A stretch of 47,091 bases of DNA from Patulibacter medicamentivorans (GCF_000240225.1 NZ_AGUD01000051.1:1-47091); one strand, 5' to 3'; positions 1 to 7,528 are shown, counted from the first letter of the stretch. Notes: generated by a model from the letters alone, not told the origin. Translations and numbers: made by a program.

Positions 1-919
1 GCTCGGCGGGCCGCAGCGAGCGGCGCCCCCAGCCCGGCGTGACCAGCAGCCGACCGGCGTCGGCGTCCGCGACCGCGATCCAGAGCCCCAGCCCGCCCCA
101 CAGCTCGTGGGGCCGGACCGCGACCCCGCAGGCGACGGCCGCACCTGGCCGCCGCAGCGCCGCCGCCAGCGCCTCGCGATCGAGCGCGCGCTCGTCGGGT
201 GCCTCGAGCGCGACCGTGCCGTCGATCACGACCCGCGTGCGGCGCGCCGCCAGGCTGCCACGCAGCGGCATGAACGCGCAGTCGCTGATCGACCGGCTCT
301 CGAGTCCGCCGTCGCCGTCGGCGACCAGGGCCACCGATCGCTGGACCGCCCGCAGCGCAAGCGGCAGCACCAGCCGTCCGCCCGGGGCCAGCTGCTCGCG
401 CCAGGCGGGCGCGAGGTCGTCGGCCGCGACGGTCAGCTCGATCCGGTCGTAGGGCGCCCCGACCGCCCAGCCGTCGGCCCCGTCGCCGCGGACCACCTCG
501 ACCGGGCCGATCCCGGCCGCCGCCAGGTGATCGCGCGCGGCGCGGACCAGATCCTCGTCGATGTCGACCGTGGTCACCCGCCCCGCCGGGCCGGCCAGGA
601 TCGCCAGCAGGGCCGCGTTGTAGCCGGTGCCGGCACCGATCTCGAGCACCCGGTGGCCGGGATCGACCGCCAGCTGCTGGAGCATCAGCGCCATCATCCC
701 CGGCTGCGACGAGGAGCTGATCGCCTGGCCGTCGGCGTCCCACTTGGTCGCGATCACCGCGTCGCGGTAGGCGGCGGCCGGGGCGCCCGGCACGAACAGG
801 TGCCGCGGCACGCGAGCGATCGCCGCGGCGACGGCGTCGTCGGACAGGACCCCCTGGCTCCGCAGCCGCTCCACCAGGCCCCGCCGGAGCGTCGCGAGCT
901 CGTCGCCCGCTGGGTGCAT
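1..919 (-). CDS. PIMT-like SAM-dependent methyltransferase (3' end outside window)
   Basis: About 306 residues are visible; the C-terminus lies off the left edge. An N-terminal helical region contains VPRHLFVP (about 37-44), typical of protein-L-isoaspartate O-methyltransferases. SAM motif I is VLEIGAGTGYN at about 91-101, followed by the acidic TTVDID (116-121). A region ending in FMPLRG then leads into an extra C-terminal domain that a plain PIMT of about 215 residues would not have. The length and the FMPLRG stretch recall the PIMT-like methyltransferases annotated with FxLD-type peptide systems, but no precursor peptide is visible, so this is only an alternative. ATG at 919 is taken as start; an in-frame ATG at 934 is possible and would lie inside the palindrome at 922-941. 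Divergent from the MFS gene. Confidence 0.8.
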   Translation of the reverse strand, partial: MHPAGDELATLRRGLVERLRSQGVLSDDAVAAAIARVPRHLFVPGAPAAAYRDAVIATKWDADGQAISSSSQPGMMALMLQQLAVDPGHRVLEIGAGTGYNAALLAILAGPAGRVTTVDIDEDLVRAARDHLAAAGIGPVEVVRGDGADGWAVGAPYDRIELTVAADDLAPAWREQLAPGGRLVLPLALRAVQRSVALVADGDGGLESRSISDCAFMPLRGSLAARRTRVVIDGTVALEAPDERALDREALAAALRRPGAAVACGVAVRPHELWGGLGLWIAVADADAGRLLVTPGWGRRSLRPAE

Positions 920-921
920 CG

Positions 922-941
922 ATCCAGTGTGCATACTGGAT
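922..941. promoter_or_regulatory. Palindromic operator candidate between divergent genes
   Basis: ATCCAGT, a six-base spacer (GTGCAT), then ACTGGAT: perfect 7-bp inverted arms in the gap between the PIMT-like gene and the divergent MFS exporter. On the minus strand the spacer region reads TATGCA, a possible -10. The size suits a MarR or TetR dimer, but no regulator gene is adjacent in the visible part. Confidence 0.4.
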
Positions 942-999
942 GGCCCCCGCGCGAGCCCCCTCGTCGCACCCCCGCGCCCCCGAAGCATTTGCCTGGCCC

Positions 1000-2439
1000 A
1001 TGAAGTCATCTACTCGTCGCTCCTCGCCCAACGTCACCCTCGCCGTCCTGGTCCTGGCCGGGATCGTGTTCGCGCTCCTGCAGTCGCTGGTGGCGCCAGC
1101 CCTGCCGGACATCCAACGCGAGACCGGCGCGTCGGAGAGCACGGTCAGCTGGATGCTCACCGGCTACCTGCTCAGCGCCTCGGTGCTGACGCCGATCCTC
1201 GGGCGACTCGGCGACATCCACGGCAAGGAGCGGGTGCTGCTCGGCGTGCTGATCGCGTTCGGCGTCGGAGCCCTGATCTCGGCGGTCGCCAACTCGATCG
1301 GCCTGCTGATCGTCGGGCGGGTCGTCCAGGGGGCCGGCGGCGGGATCTTCCCGCTCGCGTTCGCGATCATCCGCGACGAGTTCCCGCGCCACAAGGTCGC
1401 CGCCAGCATCGGCCTGGTCTCCTCGCTGCTGGGCGTCGGCGGCGGGCTCGGCGTCGTGCTCGCCGGCGTGATCGTCGAGCACCTCTCCTACCACTGGCTG
1501 TTCTGGATCCCGCTGGTGATGATCGTCGTCGCCGCCTGGGCGACCTGGCGCTACGTCCCGGAGTCGCCCGTGACCGCCCCGGGCAAGATCAGCTGGGTCG
1601 GAGCCGGGCTGCTGTCCGCCGGCCTGGCGCTGGTGCTGGTGTCCGTCAGCCAGGCGTCCAGCTGGGGCTGGGGCTCGCCGCGGACGCTCGGGCTGATCGC
1701 GCTCGGCCTGGCGGCGCTCGGCCTCTGGATCCGCAGCGAGCTGCGCGTGCGCTATCCGCTCGTCGACATGCGGGTGATGCGGATCCGCGGCGTCTGGACG
1801 ACCAACGTCGTCGCGCTGCTGGTCGGCGTCGGGATGTACTCCTCGTTCATCCTGATCCCGCAGCTGGTCCAGGAGCCGCGCAGCACCGGCTACGGCTTCG
1901 GCGCGTCGGTCACGGCGGCCGGCCTGTTCCTGCTGCCGGCGACGATGGCCCAGCTGGCGATCGGCCCGATGGCCGGCTGGATCGAGCGGCGGTTCGGGTC
2001 GAAGTCGGCGCTGCTGGCGGGCACGGTCTTCGGGACCGCCGCTTACCTGATGCTCTGGGTCGCCCACGCCGAGCAGTGGCAGATCTACGTCGCCAGCGGC
2101 CTGATGGGCGCCGGCATCGGGCTCGCCTTCGCCGCGATGGCGAACCTGATCGTGACCTCGGTGCCCCAGGACCAGACCGGGATCGCGACCGGCATGAACA
2201 CGGTCACGCGGACGGTCGGCGGCGCGCTCGGGGCGCAGCTGGCCGGCACCTTCCTGGCCGGCCAGGTGGTCGCGACGACCGGCCTTCCCGCCGAGGACGG
2301 CTTCCGGCTCGGATTCGCGATGTGCACCGCCGCGCTGCTCGTGGCGATCGCGATCGGCTCGCTGATCCCGAGCCGGCGCCGCGACGGCGGCGACGCGACG
2401 ACCGTCCCGGCCGCCGCCCTCGTCGAGACGCGGGCCTGA
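1000..2439 (+). CDS. MFS drug/proton antiporter, DHA2 (14-TMS) type
   Basis: A 479-residue polytopic membrane protein starting MKSSTRRSS. An upstream in-frame ATG at 940 would add 20 residues of Pro/Ala-rich, non-conserved sequence and overlap the operator candidate, so 1000 is preferred. Motif A appears as GRLGDIHGKE after the second membrane segment, and a glycine-rich GVGGGLGVVLAG resembles motif C of antiporters. Length and hydrophobic pattern fit the 14-helix DHA2 family (EmrB/QacA-like), which exports drugs or metabolites using the proton gradient. The substrate cannot be told from sequence. No Shine-Dalgarno or clear TAnnnT precedes the chosen start. Its stop codon lies inside the 2431-2456 palindrome. 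Confidence 0.85.
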   Translation: MKSSTRRSSPNVTLAVLVLAGIVFALLQSLVAPALPDIQRETGASESTVSWMLTGYLLSASVLTPILGRLGDIHGKERVLLGVLIAFGVGALISAVANSIGLLIVGRVVQGAGGGIFPLAFAIIRDEFPRHKVAASIGLVSSLLGVGGGLGVVLAGVIVEHLSYHWLFWIPLVMIVVAAWATWRYVPESPVTAPGKISWVGAGLLSAGLALVLVSVSQASSWGWGSPRTLGLIALGLAALGLWIRSELRVRYPLVDMRVMRIRGVWTTNVVALLVGVGMYSSFILIPQLVQEPRSTGYGFGASVTAAGLFLLPATMAQLAIGPMAGWIERRFGSKSALLAGTVFGTAAYLMLWVAHAEQWQIYVASGLMGAGIGLAFAAMANLIVTSVPQDQTGIATGMNTVTRTVGGALGAQLAGTFLAGQVVATTGLPAEDGFRLGFAMCTAALLVAIAIGSLIPSRRRDGGDATTVPAAALVETRA

Positions 2440-2456
2440 GCCCGGGCTCAGGCCCG
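2431..2456. terminator. Perfect 26-bp palindrome holding both convergent stop codons
   Basis: CGGGCCTGAGCCC followed directly by its reverse complement. TGA at 2437-2439 ends the MFS gene and TCA at 2448-2450 is the stop of the convergent aldo/keto reductase, both inside the arms. A very stable hairpin in either transcript, without a T tract; it probably acts as a bidirectional terminator. Confidence 0.65.
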
Positions 2457-3404
2457 GTCGCCGCCGGCGACCGGCGCCGAGACCTCGTCGAGCCGTCGCA
2501 GCTCGTCGTCGGCCAGCCGCAGGCGCGCGCCGTCCAGCAGCGCGTCGAGCTGCTCGACGGTGCGGGCGCTGGCGATCGGCGCGACCACCGTCGGCTGGGC
2601 GGCGAGCCAGGCGATCGAGACCGCGGTCACCGAGGTCGCGTGGTTCGCGGCCACCTCGTCGAGCGCGGCCAGCACCGCCCGCCCGCGGTCGTCCAGGTAC
2701 TCCAGCGCCGACGCCGACCGCGGGCTCTCCCCCGGCGCCGCCGGATCGCGGTACTTGCCGGTCAGGAAGCCCTTGGCGAGCGCCCAGTACGGCAGCACGC
2801 CGAGCCCCTCCCGCTCGGCGATCTCGCGCTTGCCCTGCTCGAACTCGGCCCGCTCGACCAGGTTGTAGTGCGGCTGCAGGGCGACCCACTTCGCCAGCCC
2901 CTCCCGCTCCTGGATCGCCAGCGCCTCGGCCAGCCGCTCGGCGCTGTAGTTGGAGCCGGCGATGTAGCGCACCTTGCCCTCGCGGACCAGCTGGTCGAAC
3001 GCCCGCAGCGTCTCCACCAGCGGCGCGGACTCGTCGTCGAAGTGGGCGTAGTAGAGGTCGATGTGGTCGGTGCCCAGCCGCCGCAGGGAGTCCTCGGCGG
3101 CCGCGAGCACGTTGTCGCGGCCGAGGCCCGGACGACCCGGGTGCTGCGAGACCTTGGTCGCGATCACGACCTCGTCCCGCGACCGCCCACGCAGCCAGCG
3201 GCCGATGATCGCCTCGGACTCGCCGCCCTCGTGCCCCGGCACCCAGGCCGAGTAGGAGTCGGCGGTGTCGACGAAGTTGCCGCCGGCCGCCGCGAAGGCG
3301 TCGAGGACCGCGTGCGACTGCCGTTCGTCGGCCGTCCATCCGAACACGTTGCCGCCCAGGTTGAGCGGGAAGACGTCGAGGTCGGTGGTCGCGATCCGGG
3401 GCAT
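2448..3404 (-). CDS. Aldo/keto reductase
   Basis: 318 residues, a normal length for an AKR (TIM barrel, NADPH-dependent carbonyl reduction). The catalytic tetrad can be placed: Asp in FVDTADSY with its Tyr, Lys in VVIATK, and His in IDLYYAHFDD. A C-terminal cofactor-binding stretch, VVAPIASARTVEQLDALL, resembles the GAR/S-rich segment of AKR subfamilies close to YajO/Tas. The natural substrate is unknown. ATG at 3404 is preceded on the minus strand by TAGCGT (3411-3416) with a 6-base gap, so the mRNA is probably leaderless. Divergent from the deoxyribosyltransferase-like gene, only 70 bp between starts. Confidence 0.9.
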   Translation of the reverse strand: MPRIATTDLDVFPLNLGGNVFGWTADERQSHAVLDAFAAAGGNFVDTADSYSAWVPGHEGGESEAIIGRWLRGRSRDEVVIATKVSQHPGRPGLGRDNVLAAAEDSLRRLGTDHIDLYYAHFDDESAPLVETLRAFDQLVREGKVRYIAGSNYSAERLAEALAIQEREGLAKWVALQPHYNLVERAEFEQGKREIAEREGLGVLPYWALAKGFLTGKYRDPAAPGESPRSASALEYLDDRGRAVLAALDEVAANHATSVTAVSIAWLAAQPTVVAPIASARTVEQLDALLDGARLRLADDELRRLDEVSAPVAGGDRA

Positions 3405-3410
3405 GCCCCG

Positions 3411-3416
3411 ACGCTA
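3411..3416 (-). promoter_or_regulatory. -10 element (TAGCGT) of the aldo/keto reductase
   Basis: TAGCGT six bases before the ATG, placing transcription start at or next to the start codon. Confidence 0.5.
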
Positions 3417-3460
3417 GCAACGGGCTCCGGGGACCCCGTGGGGCCGGGGGCCGCGCCCGC

Positions 3461-3466
3461 TACCGT
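3461..3466 (+). promoter_or_regulatory. -10 element (TACCGT) of the deoxyribosyltransferase-like gene
   Basis: TACCGT, eight bases, then ATG at 3475; no Shine-Dalgarno fits in the gap. Confidence 0.5.
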
Positions 3467-3474
3467 GCCCGGGC

Positions 3475-3936
3475 ATGGCCCTCCCCCGCTGCTACGTCGC
3501 CAGCCCGCTGGGCTTCTCCGAGACCACCCGCGACTGGTACCGCGACGTGCTGCTGGCGTCGCTGGCCGAGGTGGTGACGCCGGTCGACCCGTGGTCGCTG
3601 AGCAGCGCCGACGAGTTCGCTGCCGCGGCCGCCGCCGGCCGGCAGCGCGCGTGGGCGCTCGAGGTCGGCCGCCGCAACGCGCAGGCGATCCGCTCGAGCG
3701 CGCTGCTGGTGGCGCACCTGGACGGGCAGGAGCCCGACAGCGGGACCGTCGCCGAGGTCGGCTTCGCCTGCGGGCTCGGGCTGCGCTGCTACGGGATCCG
3801 CAGCGACCTGCGGCAGGCCGGCGAGGAGGGCGTGCCACTGAACCTGCAGGTCGCGGCGTTCATCGACGGATCGGGTGGCACGATCGAGCCGTCGACCGCG
3901 ACGCTGGTGCAGCGGCTGCGCGCCGATCTGGGCTGA
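3475..3936 (+). CDS. Nucleoside 2-deoxyribosyltransferase-like protein
   Basis: 153 residues. The segment LDGQEPDSGTVAEVGFA (about 80-96) matches the NDT-family signature D-G-x-x-x-D-S-G-T-x-x-E-x-G, whose Glu is the nucleophile and whose Asp residues bind the sugar. The N-terminal CYVASPLGFSETTRDWY fits the family's first strand and substrate loop. Members transfer deoxyribose between purine and pyrimidine bases (salvage); related DUF4406/RCL-like proteins hydrolyse nucleotides. Which activity applies here is not decidable from sequence. No pathway neighbours. Confidence 0.75.
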   Translation: MALPRCYVASPLGFSETTRDWYRDVLLASLAEVVTPVDPWSLSSADEFAAAAAAGRQRAWALEVGRRNAQAIRSSALLVAHLDGQEPDSGTVAEVGFACGLGLRCYGIRSDLRQAGEEGVPLNLQVAAFIDGSGGTIEPSTATLVQRLRADLG

Positions 3937-3991
3937 CCGGGGGCGGCGGGCCGGGGATCGCGCTCAGCGCGACCGCGACCGCGCGCCGCGG

Positions 3992-4078
3992 TCAGATCGC
4001 CGAGGTGGCGAGGTTGATCCCGTAGGCGAGGGTGACCAGGCCCAGAAGGACCCCGACGAAGAGCGACCAGTCGTCCAT
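3992..4078 (-). CDS. 28-residue single-span membrane peptide (putative)
   Basis: A short frame from ATG at 4078 to TGA encodes 28 residues. The first four are polar and acidic (MDDW), and the remainder forms one hydrophobic, glycine-containing helix with only a tyrosine and an asparagine inside. It lies 13 bp after the stop of the J-domain gene on the same strand. A TAGGAT hexamer (4089-4094, overlapping that stop) sits 10 bases before the ATG, the spacing seen at other genes here. Such peptides often bind membrane partners. It could be a chance frame, but the composition and spacing favour a gene. No homologue is recognised. Confidence 0.45.
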   Translation of the reverse strand: MDDWSLFVGVLLGLVTLAYGINLATSAI

Positions 4079-4091
4079 AGCGCGGAGGATC

Positions 4092-4715
4092 CTAGACCGC
4101 CGGGCGGTCGTGCGTCGGCCGGGCACCGAGATCGGCCCGCCGGACGATCGCCGCGGCCGTCTCCGGCGCCAGCTCGCCGAAGCTCGTGCGCCGCCCGCGA
4201 CGGTCCTCCAGGACCACCTGCGCCCGTCGCCGCCACGGCCGCGGCCGGCGCACGGCGGCCTGGCGCAGCTCGCCGAAGCGCAGCTCGCGGACGCGGTGGA
4301 CTGGCGCGTCGTCGAGCAGCCACAGCAGCCGTCGATCGGTCACCGCGAGGATCGTCTGCGGGCTCGCCCAGGTCGCCGCCGGCACCACCAGGCGGACCGC
4401 CTCGCCGGGCTCGAGCGCGCGCCGCAGCTCGTGCCCGAGGGCGCGGCGGACGGCGGGCGCGAGCCCCTCGCCGGCAGCGGGAGCGGTCGCGCCCCCGGGC
4501 CGCCCGCGCTCGTCCGACGGCGGCGGGCCCGGCACCCGCAGCGCGGCGTAGGCGGCGTTGATCAGGGCCATCCGATCGGCGGCGGCCCGGTCGCCGACGG
4601 TGTCGGGGTGCCACTGCTTGGCCAGTCGCCGGAAGGCCGCCGTGACCTCGTCGACGTCCGCCCCCGGGGCGACGCCGAGCACCTCTCGGGGATCGACGCC
4701 GGGTCGGCCGTCCAC
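4092..4715 (-). CDS. J-domain protein with C-terminal PH-like region
   Basis: 207 residues from a GTG at 4715. The N-terminal 55 residues form a J-domain: DPREVLGVAPGADVDEV for helix I, the HPD tripeptide in AKQWHPDT, then an alanine-rich helix IV. J-domains stimulate Hsp70 (DnaK) ATPase, but the G/F and zinc-finger regions of DnaJ are absent. After a proline/glycine linker, residues about 100-200 (starting LEPGEAVRLVVPA, then ILAVTDRRLLWLLDD) look like a bacterial PH-like beta domain. The start is set by where J-domain homology begins; upstream sequence in this frame is low-complexity. Confidence 0.75.
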   Translation of the reverse strand: MDGRPGVDPREVLGVAPGADVDEVTAAFRRLAKQWHPDTVGDRAAADRMALINAAYAALRVPGPPPSDERGRPGGATAPAAGEGLAPAVRRALGHELRRALEPGEAVRLVVPAATWASPQTILAVTDRRLLWLLDDAPVHRVRELRFGELRQAAVRRPRPWRRRAQVVLEDRRGRRTSFGELAPETAAAIVRRADLGARPTHDRPAV

Positions 4716-4898
4716 CCGGCAATCGTGGCAGGTCGCGCCCGATCGGTGACCGGACGAAGGGAACGCCGTACGCAGAGCGAAGAGGCGCCCGAGCGGGACG
4801 TGCCCGTGTCCGAGCCGTCGCGCCCCGTCGGGGCCGATCGCGGCGGGCGGGGCCGGCGGTCCGCTCGATCCTGCCTCCCACCCACACCCACACATCAC

Positions 4899-5264
4899 AT
4901 GCTCAAAGAGCTGAAGGACTTCCTGTTCAAGGGCAACCTCGTCGACATCGCGGTCGCCTTCATCCTCGCGACGGCCTTCGGGCTGGTCGTCAAGTCGCTG
5001 GTCGACGACATCCTGATGCCGATCATCGCGGCGATCGTCGGCAAGCCGAGCTTCAACGACATCGTCATCGACATCGGTGACGCCAAGATCATGATCGGGA
5101 CGTTCATCACGCTGGTGATCAACTTCCTGATCATCGGCACGGTGCTGTTCTTCATCGTCAAGGCGATCACCAAGGTGATGAAGAAGGAGGAGGCCGAGGA
5201 GGGCCCGTCCGACGAGGTCGCGCTCCTGACCGAGATCCGCGACGCGCTGGCCCACCGCGGCTAG
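4899..5264 (+). CDS. mscL: Large-conductance mechanosensitive channel MscL
   Basis: 121 residues, a little shorter than E. coli MscL (136). The N-terminal MLKELKDFLFKGNLVDIAVAF is the amphipathic S1 helix and pore-lining TM1 of the family. A short periplasmic loop with FNDIVIDIGDAKIMIG precedes TM2 (TFITLVINFLIIGTVLFFIVKA), followed by a charged tail MKKEEAEE and a cytoplasmic helix. It opens under membrane tension to release solutes on osmotic downshock. The bases before the ATG are CA-rich and show neither a Shine-Dalgarno nor a close TAnnnT, so its translation start signal is unclear. The osmoprotectant importer lies 8 kb downstream, not in an operon with it. Confidence 0.95.
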   Translation: MLKELKDFLFKGNLVDIAVAFILATAFGLVVKSLVDDILMPIIAAIVGKPSFNDIVIDIGDAKIMIGTFITLVINFLIIGTVLFFIVKAITKVMKKEEAEEGPSDEVALLTEIRDALAHRG

Positions 5265-5303
5265 CGCGCTCCGGTCGGGCGATCCGCCGCGGATCGACCG
5301 ACC

Positions 5304-5349
5304 GCGACGGCGCGCGGCCGGCGGACCACCGTCCGCCGGCCCGCGTCGC
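5304..5349. terminator. Bidirectional terminator hairpin
   Basis: GGCCGGCGGAC (5316-5326), loop CACC, and its exact complement (5331-5341): an 11-bp stem. An outer GCGACG/CGTCGC pair (5304-5309 with 5344-5349) extends it. It lies between the convergent mscL and metallophosphoesterase genes, with no U-tract. Confidence 0.65.
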
Positions 5350-5351
5350 CG

Positions 5352-6533
5352 TCAGGCCGTCGTTTCGTCGTCCCCGAGCAGCTCGGCCTCGGCGTCGACG
5401 TCGTAGAGGTCGGGGTCGTCCCCGCCGCCGTCGGCGGCCGGCTGCTCGGCCTGCTCGCCCCCGGCGACCGCGCGCGGCTGGCGCACGTAGCGCTCCGGCG
5501 GCACGTCCCCGAGCAGCCGCAGCACCTGCGGCGTCCGCTCGTCCTCCAGCAGCAGCGCGCCGCCCGGCCAGTACGGCGCCTGGACGTCGGCCGGCGACAC
5601 CAGCAGCGGCTCGTAGACCCAGCTGCCGCTGTTCCACAGCCACGGCCCGTCCGGGTCCGGGTGCCACGGGCCCAGCGCCTCCTCGGCCGTCAGCGGGCCG
5701 AGCCGGTGGACGTGGCCGAAGAGCACGTGGCGGGCCCGCGGCAGCACCCCGAGGTCGCCGCAGACCCGCCGCAGCGCCTCGAGCCCGCCGGCCTCCAGCC
5801 GTCGATCGAGCAGATCGGATCCGAGCGGCGCGATCCGCTCGACCCGGGCGCGGGCCCGGGGGTTGTCGCCGCCGGAGATCAGCGCCTTGCCGAGCGCCCG
5901 GGCGAGGCCGGTGAACCGCTCGATCCCCTCCTCGAAGGCGTCCGGCAGGTCGCGGACGACCAGCGAGGCCGCGGCCACCGACGTCGTCCGCCCCAGCTCG
6001 TAGGCGTCGGCGGGGCCGAGCGCGGACTCGCCGGCCGCGCGCGCGATCCGCGCCAGCGGCGTCGACGCCAGGTGCAGGTCCAGGTAGTGGCCGTGGTGGG
6101 CGTAGACGTGCGGTCCGAGCCAGGCGCCGGGGTACTGGACCCGGACCCGCCCGTCGCGCGGGCGCAGCGCGGCGGTGACCTCGGCGAGCGACTCGGTCGC
6201 GTCCTGCGGGACCCGCGTCGCGGCTCCCAGCGGCTGCTGGTCCGCCCGCCGCTGGCGCAGCCAGGCCCGCACCAGCAGGTGGTCGTGGTTGCCGGGGACG
6301 ACGACGATCTCGCCGCCCTCCATCGCCCGCCCGAGCGCGGACAGCACCGGCTCGGCCTCGGCCAGGGCCCCCGCGACGCGCCCCTCCAGCAGCTCGACGA
6401 CGTCGCCCAGCAGCACCAGCCGGTCGACCCGGCGGACCGCCGCGACGAGCGCCTCGAGCGCCGGCGGCTGCCGCAGCACGTCCCGCAGCCCCCGCGAGCC
6501 GAGGTGCAGGTCGGAGATGACCAGCGTGCGCAT
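5352..6533 (-). CDS. Calcineurin-like metallophosphoesterase
   Basis: 393 residues from ATG at 6533, where the protein begins MRTLVISDLHLG; an in-frame ATG at 6620 would add a Pro/Arg-rich tail without homology. The blocks of the metallophosphatase fold are present: SDLHLGSRG (D, H), VLLGDVVELLEG (GD), VPGNHDHLL (GNHD), AHHGHYLD (H) and LFGHVHRLG (GHxH). Together these ligate a two-metal centre. The acidic C-terminus (DDPDLYDVDAEAELLGDDE) is disordered-looking. The substrate is unknown; UDP-diacylglucosamine hydrolase LpxH is unlikely in an actinobacterium. The gene stands alone, convergent with mscL and 218 bp from the divergent membrane protein gene. That gap shows nothing but the -10 at 6736. 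Confidence 0.88.
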   Translation of the reverse strand: MRTLVISDLHLGSRGLRDVLRQPPALEALVAAVRRVDRLVLLGDVVELLEGRVAGALAEAEPVLSALGRAMEGGEIVVVPGNHDHLLVRAWLRQRRADQQPLGAATRVPQDATESLAEVTAALRPRDGRVRVQYPGAWLGPHVYAHHGHYLDLHLASTPLARIARAAGESALGPADAYELGRTTSVAAASLVVRDLPDAFEEGIERFTGLARALGKALISGGDNPRARARVERIAPLGSDLLDRRLEAGGLEALRRVCGDLGVLPRARHVLFGHVHRLGPLTAEEALGPWHPDPDGPWLWNSGSWVYEPLLVSPADVQAPYWPGGALLLEDERTPQVLRLLGDVPPERYVRQPRAVAGGEQAEQPAADGGGDDPDLYDVDAEAELLGDDETTA

Positions 6534-6735
6534 CCGCGGCGAACCATGCCCGAAACCGACCCGCGCCGCACCCGGCCCGCGCGGCTTCGTCGCGGTGCCC
6601 GGGGCCGGCCGCGCCGCCAACCTGACCGATCCGGAGCCGGTCGATCCGCCGCTGCGCGCGTTCCCCCGACCCGCTGCGGGCCGGCGGCGCCTGGTCCTGA
6701 TCGGCCCTGAGGCCGCCGGAGCCGGCGGCAGGAGG

Positions 6736-6741
6736 TAGCAT
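6736..6741 (+). promoter_or_regulatory. -10 element (TAGCAT)
   Basis: TAGCAT ten bases before the ATG at 6752. The GGAGG just upstream of it is too far from the start to serve as a ribosome site. Confidence 0.45.
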
Positions 6742-6751
6742 CGCCAACCCG

Positions 6752-7408
6752 ATGGCCAAGCAGCAGCAGCGTCAGATCCGGATCGAGCAGCGCGGCGCGT
6801 TGGCGGCCATGCAGCAGATGGAGCAGCGCTCCGACGACGACCTCGCGCGGGAGACGAAGAACCGCGCAGCGGCGATGGCGATCCTCGGCAGCCGCGCCGC
6901 CGAGCGCTACGACGCCCCGGCCGCGCGCCGCTACTTCCAGCAGGCGCTGGCCGCCGCTCGCCCGCAGGAGCGCCCGCAGATCCGGCGGATGGCCGAGGCC
7001 GCCCTGGCGCTCGCCGAGCGACGCTCCGGGGACCTCGCCGCGGCCGCCCAGCGGCTCGGCCAGGAGGCGCCCTCCGGCCGCCAGCTGCTGCTGCTGCGGC
7101 TCTCCGGCCTGCTGATCCCGCCGGCCGGGGCCGGCGGACTGGCCCGGGCCCGCGGGATCTTCCTGATCGTCCTGCTGCTGGTGCTGCTCGGCGCGGTCGG
7201 CACCGGCCTGGTGGCCCTCGTGGCGCTCCCGTTCGGCGGCCTCGACACCGCTTCGACGATCGTCCTCGGCGTGCTCGTGCTGGTCGCGGTGCTCGTCGGC
7301 CTGGTGATGTGGGGCCGGCGGCGACAGCGGGCCGCGCAGGCCAAGCGGGCCGAGCAGGCCCAGCAGACGCGTGAGCCGGTCAACCGCGCCGCGCGCCGCC
7401 GCGGCTGA
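6752..7408 (+). CDS. Membrane protein with N-terminal helical repeats, unknown function
   Basis: 218 residues, not recognised. The N-terminus is Gln-rich and charged (MAKQQQRQIRIEQR), followed by alanine-rich helices at about 45-110 (YDAPAARRYFQQALAAA, MAEAALALAERRSGD) that look like one or two TPR-like repeats. Two membrane helices follow at about 130-155 and 163-185, then a strongly basic cytoplasmic tail (WGRRRQRAAQAKRAEQ) ending RRRG. The topology predicts both ends in the cytoplasm. No operon partner on either side. Confidence 0.7.
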   Translation: MAKQQQRQIRIEQRGALAAMQQMEQRSDDDLARETKNRAAAMAILGSRAAERYDAPAARRYFQQALAAARPQERPQIRRMAEAALALAERRSGDLAAAAQRLGQEAPSGRQLLLLRLSGLLIPPAGAGGLARARGIFLIVLLLVLLGAVGTGLVALVALPFGGLDTASTIVLGVLVLVAVLVGLVMWGRRRQRAAQAKRAEQAQQTREPVNRAARRRG

Positions 7409-7516
7409 TCCCGAGCGGCCGTACGCCAGCTCGCCAGGCCGCGTCCGCGGCCGCGACGGCGGGGCTCGAACCGGCCCGCGCCCCGATTCCTTCCCCCGCT
7501 GCGGCCGCCGGCCCGG

Positions 7517-7522
7517 TAGCCT
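7517..7522 (+). promoter_or_regulatory. -10 element (TAGCCT) of the GNAT gene
   Basis: TAGCCT, six bases, then GTG at 7529. Confidence 0.5.
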
Positions 7523-7528
7523 CGGGTC

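Noticed and set aside
927-4025. Very long open frame (over 1,000 codons) on the plus strand
   Set aside because: It is antisense to the aldo/keto reductase and out of frame with the MFS and NDT-like genes. Its translation is Arg/Pro/Gly repeats typical of off-frame high-GC DNA.
4716-4898. Possible small gene between the J-domain gene and mscL
   Set aside because: The open frames there are Arg/Pro-rich, lack start signals, and mscL homology begins only at 4899.
7450-7480. GGTTCGAGCCCCG on the minus strand, resembling a tRNA T-loop
   Set aside because: The T-stem does not pair (GGCCG against CCCCG), and no acceptor, D or anticodon arm could be placed around it.
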